Shown piece after piece: positions 1 through 8,202 of a stretch of DNA of 64,000 nt. The position numbers were made by a program, and so were the translations under genes. The stretch is from Paracoccaceae bacterium. Its GTDB lineage: Bacteria > Pseudomonadota > Alphaproteobacteria > Rhodobacterales > Rhodobacteraceae. Each line of letters opens with the position of its first letter. The stretch's first letter is position 1. The stretch spans positions 140,041-204,040 of the forward strand of contig JAMWZC010000007.1 of the NCBI GenBank assembly GCA_024304985.1. The letters run 5' to 3'. The notes below the pieces were generated by a model, which was given only the letters and a program-made list of their open reading frames with translations, was not told the DNA's origin and did not search any database.

Positions 1-4
1 TGGC

Positions 5-778
5 ATGAGTGACCTGCTGCTGGAAGTGCGCAACCTTGAGACTTTCTATGGCCCGATCATGGCGATCCGGGGCGTCAGTCTTGAGGTGCACAAGGGCCGC
101 GTGGTGACCGTGCTGGGGGCCAATGGTGCGGGCAAGACGACGCTGCTCAAAACGATTTCCGGGATCATGGACCCGGAAAAGGGCAAGATCATCTTCGAGG
201 GGCAGGAGATTCAGGGCTGGGAGCCGCACCGGGTGGTGCGCGCCGGGATCGTGCATGTGCCCGAGGGGCGCGAGGTGTTTCCCCTGCTGACGGTCGAGGA
301 AAATCTGGCGCTGGGGGCCTATACCCGCAGCGACAAGGCCGAAATCGCGCGGGACCGGGATCTGGTGTTCAACTATTTCCCGATATTGGCCGAACGGCGC
401 AAGCAGGAGGCGGGCACCCTGTCGGGCGGGCAGCAGCAGATGCTGGCCATCGGGCGCGGGTTGATGCTGCGGCCCAAGATCATGTTGCTGGATGAGCCCA
501 GCCTTGGACTGTCGCCCCTGCTGACGCAGGAGATTTTCGCCATCCTCAAGCGGCTGAACAAGGACGAGGGCGTGACGATGATGCTGGTGGAACAGAACGC
601 CGCCGTCGCGCTGGATCTGGCGGATGATGGCTATGTCATGGAGTTGGGACGGATCGTGATGTCGGGCACGGCTGATCGTCTGGCCGCGTCCGAGGATATC
701 CAGAGCTTCTATCTGGGCCATGACACCGAAGGGGCGCGCGGTGAGCGCCGCTGGAAGCGCAAGAAGACATGGAGGTAA
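5..778 (+). CDS. Branched-chain amino acid-type ABC transporter ATPase (LivF-like)
   Basis: This 257-residue cytoplasmic ATPase would drive a HAAT-type (branched-chain amino acid/amide) importer. Walker A GANGAGKT is at residues 38-45, the signature LSGGQ at 139-143 and Walker B IMLLDEP at 159-165. The length and the LivF-style C-terminal region fit LivF rather than the longer LivG. The ATG overlaps a TGA in another frame, as expected for coupling to a gene left of the window. The acyl-CoA ligase and binding protein that follow are in the same operon. The substrate cannot be read from sequence; the ligase neighbour suggests a carboxylic acid rather than an amino acid. Confidence 0.93.
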   Translation: MSDLLLEVRNLETFYGPIMAIRGVSLEVHKGRVVTVLGANGAGKTTLLKTISGIMDPEKGKIIFEGQEIQGWEPHRVVRAGIVHVPEGREVFPLLTVEENLALGAYTRSDKAEIARDRDLVFNYFPILAERRKQEAGTLSGGQQQMLAIGRGLMLRPKIMLLDEPSLGLSPLLTQEIFAILKRLNKDEGVTMMLVEQNAAVALDLADDGYVMELGRIVMSGTADRLAASEDIQSFYLGHDTEGARGERRWKRKKTWR

Positions 779-782
779 GGGC

Positions 783-2672
783 ATGACAAAGCACGAAACC
801 ATCCAGCCGCAGGAAGTGGTCAATGGCGTATCGCTGAATGCGACACCGGGGCAGCGTCCGCTGGTGATCGACGGCTGCACCACCATGCCTGCCCTGTTTC
901 AGGCGCGCTGCACTACTTTGGGCAGTCGCACGGCGCATCGCGAGAAAGACCTTGGCATCTGGAAAGCCTATACTTGGTCCGACTATTGGGAACGCGCGCG
1001 GCTGATCGGTCTGGGCCTGCGGCGGCTGGGGCTGGAGCGGGGTCGCGTCGTGTCGATCCTGTCGGAGGATCGCAAGGAATGGCTGTATGCCGATATGGGC
1101 ATCCAATGCGTCGGCGGCATTTCGTCCGGCGTCTATACGACCGACAGTTCCAGCCAGCTGGCCTATATCCTGAAAGACAGCGACACCCAGTTCCTGATCG
1201 TCGAGAACGAGGAGCAACTGGACAAGTTTCTGGAAATCCCCGACGGCGCGCCCGGCGTGGAAAAGGTCATCATCCTTGAGGATGAGGGGCTGCACGACCT
1301 GGAAGGCGACCGCTTTCTGTTTCTGGAGGAGCTTTACGATCTGGGCCGGCAGCATCTGGCCGAGAACCCCAAGATGTTCGAGGCCGAGATCGAGAAGGCG
1401 CAAGCCGGCGACATTGCTTTGCTGATCTATACATCGGGCACGACGGGCGCCCCCAAGGGTGCGATGCTGAGTCACGAGAATATCATGGCCGCGATAGAAG
1501 GCGGCATCCGCGCCCTGCCCACGGATGGCACGGCTGAACAGCTGTGTTTCCTGCCGCTGTGCCATATCCTTGAGCGGGACAGTTCGATCTATTTCCCGCT
1601 GGCGGTGCGTTCGACGGTGAATTTTGCCGAAAGCCCCGAGACGGTGTTCGACAACCTGCGAGAGGTCAGCCCACATGTCTTTACCGCCGTGCCGCGCGTC
1701 TGGGAAAAGGTCTATTCCCGCGTGACCGTGCTGGCGATGGAGGCGACGACACTGGGCAAGTTCGCCTTCAAGGCGGCGCTGTCTGTGGGGATGAAGCGGG
1801 CCACGCTGATGCAGGAGGGCAAGCCGGTGCCCGCCACCACCGCCATGGGCTATTGGCTGGCGGATGTTCTGGTGTTCCGCAATCTGCGGCAGATGCTGGG
1901 GCTGGACCGTCTGCGTCAGGGCACATCCGGGGCGGCACCGATCAGCCCTGCCCTTCTGATGTGGTATCGTGCCATAGGCGTGCCGCTTCTGGAGGGGTAT
2001 GGCATGACCGAGAATGCGGGCCTTGCCACTGTGAATTCCGAGGCGGCCAACCGTCCCGGCTCTGTGGGGCGTGCCGTGCCGGGGGTCAAGCTGCGGATCG
2101 CCGAGGATGGCGAGATCCAGACGCTGGGTCTGAACAACTTCATGGGCTATTGGCGCAACAACGAAAAAACCGCCGAGACCTATACCGATGACGGGTGGCT
2201 GCGCACGGGCGATATTGGCCGGATCGACGCGGAAGGGTTCCTGACCATCACGGGGCGTCTGAAGGACATCATCATCACGGCGGGCGGCAAGAACATCACC
2301 CCGGCCGAGATCGAAAGCCGGTTGAAATTCAGCCACTATATCTCGGATGCGGTGGTGATCGGGGACAAGCGCAAGTTCCTGACCTGTCTGATCATGATCG
2401 ATCAGGAGAATGTCGAGAAATACGCGCAGGACAACAAGGTGCCGTTTTCGGATTTCGCCTCGCTTTGCCGGGCGGAACCGGTGGTGGATCTGATCCGCGC
2501 CGAGGTGGATCAGGTGAACAGGGAATTCGCCCGAGTCGAACAGATCAAGGATTTCCGCCTGATCGACGTTCTGCTGACGGCGGAGGACGAGGAGCTGACG
2601 GCGACGATGAAACTGCGCCGCAGCTTTGTGGAAAAGCGCCACAAGGCGTTGATTGATGATATGTACAAATGA
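783..2672 (+). CDS. Long-chain-fatty-acid--CoA ligase (AMP-forming)
   Basis: An ANL-superfamily acyl-CoA synthetase of 629 residues, which activates a carboxylic acid to its CoA thioester through an acyl-adenylate. The P-loop motif YTSGTTGAPKG lies near residue 216, followed by GYGMTENAG, the hinge region TGDIGRIDAEGF...GRLKD, and GGKNITPAEIE near the C-terminus. Length and motif order fit the FadD/FACL long-chain group. The start at 783 is chosen because GGAGG lies just upstream at 771-775; an open frame extends to 720 but would overlap livF. The position between two ABC importer genes suggests it activates the imported acid. Chain-length specificity is not predictable. Confidence 0.93.
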   Translation: MTKHETIQPQEVVNGVSLNATPGQRPLVIDGCTTMPALFQARCTTLGSRTAHREKDLGIWKAYTWSDYWERARLIGLGLRRLGLERGRVVSILSEDRKEWLYADMGIQCVGGISSGVYTTDSSSQLAYILKDSDTQFLIVENEEQLDKFLEIPDGAPGVEKVIILEDEGLHDLEGDRFLFLEELYDLGRQHLAENPKMFEAEIEKAQAGDIALLIYTSGTTGAPKGAMLSHENIMAAIEGGIRALPTDGTAEQLCFLPLCHILERDSSIYFPLAVRSTVNFAESPETVFDNLREVSPHVFTAVPRVWEKVYSRVTVLAMEATTLGKFAFKAALSVGMKRATLMQEGKPVPATTAMGYWLADVLVFRNLRQMLGLDRLRQGTSGAAPISPALLMWYRAIGVPLLEGYGMTENAGLATVNSEAANRPGSVGRAVPGVKLRIAEDGEIQTLGLNNFMGYWRNNEKTAETYTDDGWLRTGDIGRIDAEGFLTITGRLKDIIITAGGKNITPAEIESRLKFSHYISDAVVIGDKRKFLTCLIMIDQENVEKYAQDNKVPFSDFASLCRAEPVVDLIRAEVDQVNREFARVEQIKDFRLIDVLLTAEDEELTATMKLRRSFVEKRHKALIDDMYK

Positions 2673-2709
2673 ATCCCGCAATCGGGGTGTTTCTGGGAGG
2701 AGACCAAAC

Positions 2710-3870
2710 ATGAAGAAAATGATGACATCGCTGTTTGCCGGTGCGGTCGCGCTGGGCATGGCCCAGGCCGCCGTGGCGCAGACGCAGGGCGTGAGCGACA
2801 CCGAGGTGGTGATCGGATCGGTCAACGACCTGTCCGGTATCTTTGCCGCTGTCGGTGTGCCCGCGATCAACGGCGCGAACCTGAAGTTCGATCAGGTCAA
2901 TGCAGCCGGTGGCGTGCATGGCCGTCAGATCCGTTTCGTGGTCGAGGATCACGCTTATCAGCTGCCGAAATCGACGCAGGCCTATAACAAGCTGATCAAC
3001 CGCGATCAGGTCTTTGCAAACCTGTTGAGCCTTGGCACGCCGCATAACCTTGCCGGGTTCCAGTTGATGGACCCCAAGGGGATCTTCAACATCAACCCGC
3101 TGACCGCCGCGCGCGAGATGTTGCAGGAGCCCGTGGACAACAAGTTCACCGGCTTTTCCAGCTATTATGACCAGACCACGGCGGGGATGCGCTATCTGGC
3201 GAATGAATACGGGCTGACCAAGGTCTGCACCATGTATCTGCCGACCGATTTCGGTCTTGAGATCTCGGAAGCGACCAAGGAGCAGGCCGAAGCCGTGGGC
3301 ATGACCTTTGTGTCTGAAACCACGCACAAGCCGGATGAGCAGGAATTCGTGGGTGCGGTGCAGAAGCTGCGTGCCGATGGCTGCGAAGTCGTGACGATGG
3401 CGCTGGGTGTGCGCGCCGGCATCACCGTCGTGGGCACTGCCAAGCAGCTGGGTTGGACCGACGTCAAGTTTCTGGCCACCTCGGCAGGTTTTCTTGAAGC
3501 CGTGGCCGCTGTGCCGGGTGGCGTGACCGATGGTCTTTATGCGGCGTCGGGCTGGGTGGACCTTCAGGCCCGCCGCGAAGATCCTGCTCCGGCCAAGTTC
3601 ATTGCCGAATATGAGGCGGCCTTTGGCCAGCCTGCCACCGGCTTTGCCATGTTGGGTTATAACGCCGCCGAAACCGTGGTGCGTGCGCTGGAAGCGGCAG
3701 GTCCCGACCTGACGCAGGAAAGCTTCAAGGCGGCGATGGAAGGGCTGGAATATTACAGCGACCTGCTGGATACCCAGATCAAATACAGCCCCGACAACCA
3801 TCAGGGTGCCAATGACATCACCATCTCGGTGGTAGAGAATGGCCTCTGGAAGCTGGTTGGCCGCGAGTGA
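2710..3870 (+). CDS. ABC transporter periplasmic substrate-binding protein (LivJ/LivK type)
   Basis: A 386-residue periplasmic binding protein. The N-terminus MKKMMTSLFAG...AVAQ is a Sec signal peptide cleaved near residue 25, followed by the type I fold typical of Leu/Ile/Val and amide receptors (for example VVIGSVNDLSG and INAAN-type sequences). The start is set by GGGAGGA at 2694-2700; an upstream extension lacks a ribosome site and would bury the signal peptide. It is the last gene before a strong terminator. It probably delivers ligand to the importer whose ATPase begins the window; the permeases must lie to the left. Confidence 0.92.
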   Translation: MKKMMTSLFAGAVALGMAQAAVAQTQGVSDTEVVIGSVNDLSGIFAAVGVPAINGANLKFDQVNAAGGVHGRQIRFVVEDHAYQLPKSTQAYNKLINRDQVFANLLSLGTPHNLAGFQLMDPKGIFNINPLTAAREMLQEPVDNKFTGFSSYYDQTTAGMRYLANEYGLTKVCTMYLPTDFGLEISEATKEQAEAVGMTFVSETTHKPDEQEFVGAVQKLRADGCEVVTMALGVRAGITVVGTAKQLGWTDVKFLATSAGFLEAVAAVPGGVTDGLYAASGWVDLQARREDPAPAKFIAEYEAAFGQPATGFAMLGYNAAETVVRALEAAGPDLTQESFKAAMEGLEYYSDLLDTQIKYSPDNHQGANDITISVVENGLWKLVGRE

Positions 3871-3893
3871 TCTGATATCACTGCGATATCGGG

Positions 3894-3922
3894 AAAGGGG
3901 CGCTTCGGCGCCCCTTTCTTTT
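3894..3922 (+). terminator. Rho-independent terminator with UUCG loop
   Basis: A perfect 10-bp stem (AAAGGGGCGC, 3894-3903, with its complement at 3908-3917) closes on a TTCG tetraloop and runs into CTTTT. It lies 23 bases after the binding-protein stop. The convergent amidohydrolase ends at 3931, so the A-rich left flank may let it work for both transcripts. Confidence 0.93.
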
Positions 3923-3930
3923 ATGTGCGG

Positions 3931-5199
3931 TCAGGTGAACAGATCGTCCAGTTCCGCGTAATCGGGCAGTGTCCGGTCGATGACGCGGCCCGCGCGCAGC
4001 ACGATGCGGTCGGATTGCGGGCGCGAGAACAGTTCCGACCAGTCGCGGGCGCGGGTGATGACCAGATCGGCGGGCGCGCCGGGGGCCAGCGAGGGTGCGG
4101 CAAAGCCACAGGCGCGGGCGGGGTTGGCAAGGAAGGCTTGCACCCAGTCAGGGTCCGCGTGATCCAGATGGCCGATCCGCGTTGCCTCGCGCATCACTTC
4201 CAGCATGTCGAGATCGCCGTAAGCATAGAAGGGGTCGCGGGTGTTGTCCGAGGCGAAACTGACATTGATGCCGCGGGCCTTCATCTCGTGCACCACGGTG
4301 AGGCCACGCCAGCGGGGGGTGCGGCCTGTTTGCCGCGCTTGCAGGTAAAGGTTGCACATGGGCAGGGAGACGATGTTCAGCCCGGCCTTGGCAACCAGAT
4401 CAAGGGTGCGGTCGCATTCGGCGGCGTCCTGCACGGCCAGCGAACAGCAATGGCCCACAGTCACAGGCGCGTCAAAGCCGGTTTCGAGGACGGTTTCGGC
4501 AATCAGGCGCAGGGTGGCCACATCGGGGTCACCGGTTTCATCAGCGTGAAAATCGACCTCCAGCCCGCGCTCGGACGCCAGACGGAAGAAGCCGCGCAGG
4601 CGTTCGCGGATGTCCGGCACGGGATAGGTTACCATGCCCAGCACACCGCCGCTGGCGGCCACGATATCGGCGGTCTTGACGAAATCGCCGTCCATGTCCG
4701 CGCGGTCCACCCCTACGAGGCAGGAGGCTTGCAACGCAATGCGCCCGGCCCATTCGGCGCGCATCTCGCGGAAGATGGGCCAGCTGATGCTGTCCTGCGG
4801 TGCGATGCTGTCCAGATGGGTGCGGATCGCGGTGGTGCCATGGCCATAGGCGCAGCGCAGGGCGAAATCCATGCGGCGGCGGACATCTTCGGCGGTCCAG
4901 TGCGCCTCGCGATCCGCGCTGACGGTGGTGAGCGCGCCCATGAAGCTGCCATCGGGGTTGGCGGCGCGGGGCCAGATATGGCCCTTGTCCAGATGGGTGT
5001 GCATGTCGGTAAAGCCGGGAAAGACCATGGCGCCGCCCATGTCCACGGTCACGTCACCGGGGCCGTCCACGATCCGGCCATCCGCGATGGTCAGGCCGAT
5101 CCGGGTGAGGCCCCCGCCCTGCCCCATCAGGCAGGCAGGCACGGTCAGGTTGTCGAGGCGCAGGCGGGGGGCCTGCGGCAGGGTTTTGAAATCCATCAT
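3931..5199 (-). CDS. Amidohydrolase, cytosine deaminase-like
   Basis: A 422-residue cytoplasmic amidohydrolase with a metal-dependent TIM barrel. HTHLDKGH is the N-terminal metal motif; RTHLDS, DFHADETGD and TVGHCCSL are further barrel-strand motifs, and FASDNTRDPF carries the late Asp. This pattern matches the CodA/AtzC-like branch, which deaminates or hydrolyses C-N bonds of N-heterocycles. It sits 9 bases after the permease of a leftward NMT1/THI5-type ABC importer and ends the operon, so it probably acts on the imported compound. True cytosine deaminase is possible, but the HLDK motif and the oxidative enzymes next door argue for another substrate. Confidence 0.85.
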   Translation of the reverse strand: MMDFKTLPQAPRLRLDNLTVPACLMGQGGGLTRIGLTIADGRIVDGPGDVTVDMGGAMVFPGFTDMHTHLDKGHIWPRAANPDGSFMGALTTVSADREAHWTAEDVRRRMDFALRCAYGHGTTAIRTHLDSIAPQDSISWPIFREMRAEWAGRIALQASCLVGVDRADMDGDFVKTADIVAASGGVLGMVTYPVPDIRERLRGFFRLASERGLEVDFHADETGDPDVATLRLIAETVLETGFDAPVTVGHCCSLAVQDAAECDRTLDLVAKAGLNIVSLPMCNLYLQARQTGRTPRWRGLTVVHEMKARGINVSFASDNTRDPFYAYGDLDMLEVMREATRIGHLDHADPDWVQAFLANPARACGFAAPSLAPGAPADLVITRARDWSELFSRPQSDRIVLRAGRVIDRTLPDYAELDDLFT

Positions 5200-5208
5200 C
5201 TTCCCCGT

Positions 5209-6075
5209 TCAGGTTTCGCGCTTGATGGCGCTTTCGTGCCATTTGCGCAGGAGCATATGGCTGAGAAACGACAGGCCGGCAAAGATGACAACCCCTGTCA
5301 CCGCGATCAGCAGCAGGGCCGCGAACATGCGCGGGATGTTCAGCCGGTAGCCTGCTTCGAGGATGCGGAAGGCAAGGCCCGATCCGATCCCGCCGGTGCC
5401 GGCCACATATTCTGCGACCACCGCCCCGATCAGGGCAAGGCCACCCGCGATGCGCAGGCCGCCCAGAAAATAGGGCAGCGCCGAGGGCAAGCGCAGGTAG
5501 CGCAGGGTTTGCCAGCGGGTTGCGCCATAGATGCGGAAGAGGTCGCGCAGGTTGTGGTCGGCCGAGTTCAGGCCCAGCGTGGTGTTGGACAGGACCGGAA
5601 AGAACGCCACCAGCCATGCACACATCAGAAGGCCCGCCGTGCGGCTGTCCACATAGATGAAGATCAGCGGCGCGATGGCCACGATGGGTGTGACTTGCAG
5701 GATCACGGCATAGGGATAGAAGGACATCTCGACCAGCCGCGACTGGGTGAAGAGCACCGCCAGCCCCACCCCGCCGATCACCGCCACGGCCAGCGCCATC
5801 ATGGTGATCTGGAGCGTGACCAGAAGCGCCTCGAACAGCATGGCCCAGTCGGTGACGAGCGTGGTCCAGACAAGGCCGGGACCGGGCAGGATGTAATGGG
5901 GGATGTCGTTCCAGACGACCAGACGATCCCAGCCGATGATGGTCAGGATCAGCACGGCCAGCGGCAAAAGCCACTTACCGATCTTGTCGAAGCGTTGCAG
6001 GCGCAGGCGGCGCAGATCCTCGGCGTCGAGGGCGACGGGTTCAGCGGCCGTGGCGCGGGTATCGGTCAGGCTCAT
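5209..6075 (-). CDS. ABC transporter permease (SsuC/TauC/ThiX family)
   Basis: A 288-residue inner-membrane permease with about six hydrophobic segments and the EAA loop near the middle (IYGATRWQTLRYLRLPSALPYFLGGLRI). This loop is typical of the nitrate/sulfonate/taurine/pyrimidine-precursor group. It overlaps the ATPase gene by 4 bases, showing translational coupling. It pairs with the NMT1/THI5-like binding protein two genes upstream. The substrate is unknown; the amidohydrolase next to it suggests a nitrogen-containing ring compound. Confidence 0.92.
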   Translation of the reverse strand: MSLTDTRATAAEPVALDAEDLRRLRLQRFDKIGKWLLPLAVLILTIIGWDRLVVWNDIPHYILPGPGLVWTTLVTDWAMLFEALLVTLQITMMALAVAVIGGVGLAVLFTQSRLVEMSFYPYAVILQVTPIVAIAPLIFIYVDSRTAGLLMCAWLVAFFPVLSNTTLGLNSADHNLRDLFRIYGATRWQTLRYLRLPSALPYFLGGLRIAGGLALIGAVVAEYVAGTGGIGSGLAFRILEAGYRLNIPRMFAALLLIAVTGVVIFAGLSFLSHMLLRKWHESAIKRET

Positions 6076-6860
6076 GCGTGCTCTCCCATGGCTTCGTGCA
6101 GCGCGGCGGATGCTTCGCGGCAGAGGGCGGCATAGTCGGCGGAGGTGCGGAACTCCTCGTCCCGCGGATAGGGGGCGGGGACGATGACTTCGCGGATGAC
6201 GCGACCGGGGCGTGCGGCCATCACCACGATGCGGTCGGAGAGGAAGACGGATTCAAAGACGGAATGGGTGACGAAGATCACTGTGCAGCCGATCGCTTCT
6301 TTCAATTTCAGAAGGTCGTTGTTCAGGCGGAAGCGCGTGATCTCGTCCAGCGCGGCGAAGGGTTCATCCATCAGGATCAGGCGCGGCTTGGTCACCATGG
6401 CGCGGGCGATGGAGACGCGCATCTTCATGCCGCCCGACAATTCGCGGGGATAGGCGTTCTGGAATTTCTCGAGCCCCACGAGCTTGAGGGCCTCGAGCAC
6501 GTCATCCTTGACGGCGGCATAGGGTTGGCCGCGCAGGCGGAAGGGGAGCCAGACGTTTTCCGACACCGTGGCCCAAGGCATCAGGGTGGGTTCCTGAAAG
6601 ACCACGCCAAGGTCATTCTCGCCCTGCCCGCCCGCCCATGCGATTTTGCCCCGGCTGGGCAGCGAAAGGCCCGCGATCAGGCGCAGCGCCGTGGATTTCC
6701 CGCAGCCTGACGGCCCCAGAAGCGAGATGAAATCGCCTTGGTTCACCGTCAGGCTCATCGCGTTCAGCGCCACGACATCGCCGTTGAAGGTCTTGTCGAC
6801 GCCGATCATCTCGAGCACGGGAGGGCGTTGGCCCAAGGGGGGGCGTTCAGGTCTGCTCAT
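6072..6860 (-). CDS. ABC transporter ATP-binding protein (SsuB/TauB/ThiY-ThiZ type)
   Basis: A 262-residue ATPase. GPSGCGKST is Walker A, LSGGMKMRVSIARA the signature and RLILMDEPFAALD Walker B with the D-loop; the switch His lies in FVTHSVFE. The sequence VVFQEPTLMPW after Walker A is characteristic of the nitrate/sulfonate/pyrimidine-precursor importer ATPases. It energises the permease immediately downstream, with a 4-base overlap. Confidence 0.93.
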   Translation of the reverse strand: MSRPERPPLGQRPPVLEMIGVDKTFNGDVVALNAMSLTVNQGDFISLLGPSGCGKSTALRLIAGLSLPSRGKIAWAGGQGENDLGVVFQEPTLMPWATVSENVWLPFRLRGQPYAAVKDDVLEALKLVGLEKFQNAYPRELSGGMKMRVSIARAMVTKPRLILMDEPFAALDEITRFRLNNDLLKLKEAIGCTVIFVTHSVFESVFLSDRIVVMAARPGRVIREVIVPAPYPRDEEFRTSADYAALCREASAALHEAMGEHA

Positions 6861-6919
6861 GTCTTGGGGTCCTTGCTGGAGTGGAATGGGGCCGAGGGTC
6901 GCCCGGCCCCTGCCCTGCC

Positions 6920-7930
6920 TCAGTTCTTGGGGCGCAGGTCCATGCCCAAGCCCTGCCCCACGAATTCGGTCGTGAAGCTGGCTTTCCAGTCGATCGTATC
7001 CGGCACGACCCCGGCGGTGACCATCTTGGTGAAGAAGTCCTCGACCTTTTCTTCGGTCATCACGCCGATGCCTTTTTCCAGCGAGTCGCCGGAGTCGACG
7101 ATGCCCTGCTCGATCATCTTGGCGATGGCGAAGTCGATCTTGTCTTGCGTCATTTCAGGGTTGGCCTGCTTGATGAGTTCGTTGGCCGCGGCGTTGTCGC
7201 CGTAGAGGTAATTATACCAGCCCAGAATCGAGCCTTCGACGAAGCATTTGACGGCTTCGGGGTTGGATTCGAGGAAGGGCTTCATCACCTCGACCGTGGT
7301 GGCATAGGTGGAATAGCCCGCATCCGCGATGAGAAAGACATTGGGGACGAAACCGGCCTGCTTTTCGATGGCATAGGGTTCAGAGGACAAAAAGCCCTGC
7401 ATGCCCATCCGCTTGTCCGCCAGGAAAGGTGCCGGGTTGAACGTATAGGGCTGCCGCTGTTCGGCGGTGAAGCCGTATTCCGCGATCATCCACTGGTAAT
7501 AGGAGGCATAGCCCTGATCACCGATCAGCAGGGTCAGGTCTTTCAGCTCTTCCCATGTGTCAGCCTCGCCGGGATGGGCGATGATGACCTGCGGGTGTTT
7601 CTGGAAGGTCGCCATGACGGAAACGATGGGAATGTTCTCGGCCACGGCGGTGAAGGCTTGCAGCATGTCGCCGCCCATGTGGAACTGCATCCGGTCGGCC
7701 ATCAGCAGGGCGCGGTTGTTCACCTGCGGGCCACCAGGCACGATCTCGACCTCCAGACCACAGGCGGCATAGGTGCCATCGGCCACGGATTGGTAGAAGC
7801 CGCCATGTTCCGCCTGGGCCAGCCAGTTGGTGCCGAACACCACCTTCTGCTGCGCGGCGGCGGGCATGGCGACGGCGGTCAGCGCCACCGCAGTGACGGT
7901 TGCAGCAATTCGATTCCCTGTCAGTTTCAT
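6920..7930 (-). CDS. ABC transporter substrate-binding protein (NMT1/THI5-like)
   Basis: A 336-residue periplasmic protein. The signal peptide MKLTGNRIAATV...PAAAQQ is cleaved near residue 26, followed by VVFGTNWLAQAEHGGFYQSVADG, a THI5/NMT1-type opening seen in receptors for hydroxymethylpyrimidine precursors and related heterocycles. The start at 7930 has GGGGAG upstream; a longer open frame would put 43 unrelated residues before the signal peptide. It is first in the leftward operon and divergent from the FAD oxidase operon. Thiamine-precursor uptake is one possibility, but no thiamine gene or recognisable TPP riboswitch is nearby. Confidence 0.9.
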   Translation of the reverse strand: MKLTGNRIAATVTAVALTAVAMPAAAQQKVVFGTNWLAQAEHGGFYQSVADGTYAACGLEVEIVPGGPQVNNRALLMADRMQFHMGGDMLQAFTAVAENIPIVSVMATFQKHPQVIIAHPGEADTWEELKDLTLLIGDQGYASYYQWMIAEYGFTAEQRQPYTFNPAPFLADKRMGMQGFLSSEPYAIEKQAGFVPNVFLIADAGYSTYATTVEVMKPFLESNPEAVKCFVEGSILGWYNYLYGDNAAANELIKQANPEMTQDKIDFAIAKMIEQGIVDSGDSLEKGIGVMTEEKVEDFFTKMVTAGVVPDTIDWKASFTTEFVGQGLGMDLRPKN

Positions 7931-8202
7931 TGAGCGACTCCCCGTTGGGTCTGGTTTCTGCCCCATTCCTAGGGCTGCGCTTTGCAAGGCAGGAAGCAAC
8001 ACCGGCGGGAATCGCTTCGGCCCGCGCGCACATGGGGAATTATTGTGCAGACGCAGCATTCCCTGCCGCTAAATTGAGCGAAGCGGCAGGACAACCGCGG
8101 AAATCACGCGGCTGCATGTCCCTGCCATATGCCACGTCCGCAGGCAGGGTGGCAGAACCTGTGGGATCGACATGCAGACCCAGCCCTTTGAAAGGCCATC
8201 CC
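7931..8202. promoter_or_regulatory. Divergent promoter region with two inverted repeats
   Basis: This 272-base gap separates the leftward importer/amidohydrolase operon from the rightward oxidase operon and must hold both promoters. It contains a perfect 9-bp inverted repeat, CCTGCCGCT at 8062-8070 and its complement at 8082-8090 (11-base loop, no T-run after it). A shorter repeat, GCACA (8028-8032) and TGTGC (8044-8048), has arms 11 bases apart. Either may be an operator shared by both operons. No -35/-10 pair was clear enough to call. Confidence 0.5.

Noticed and set aside
636..2870. Long open frame (744 codons) on the minus strand
   Set aside because: It runs opposite the acyl-CoA ligase, whose motifs are clear. 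It is His/Gln/Arg-rich with no recognisable domain, a common shadow in high-GC coding DNA.
3925..6135. Open frame of 736 codons on the plus strand
   Set aside because: It is antisense to the amidohydrolase and permease and has no domain; both sense genes have motifs and ribosome sites.
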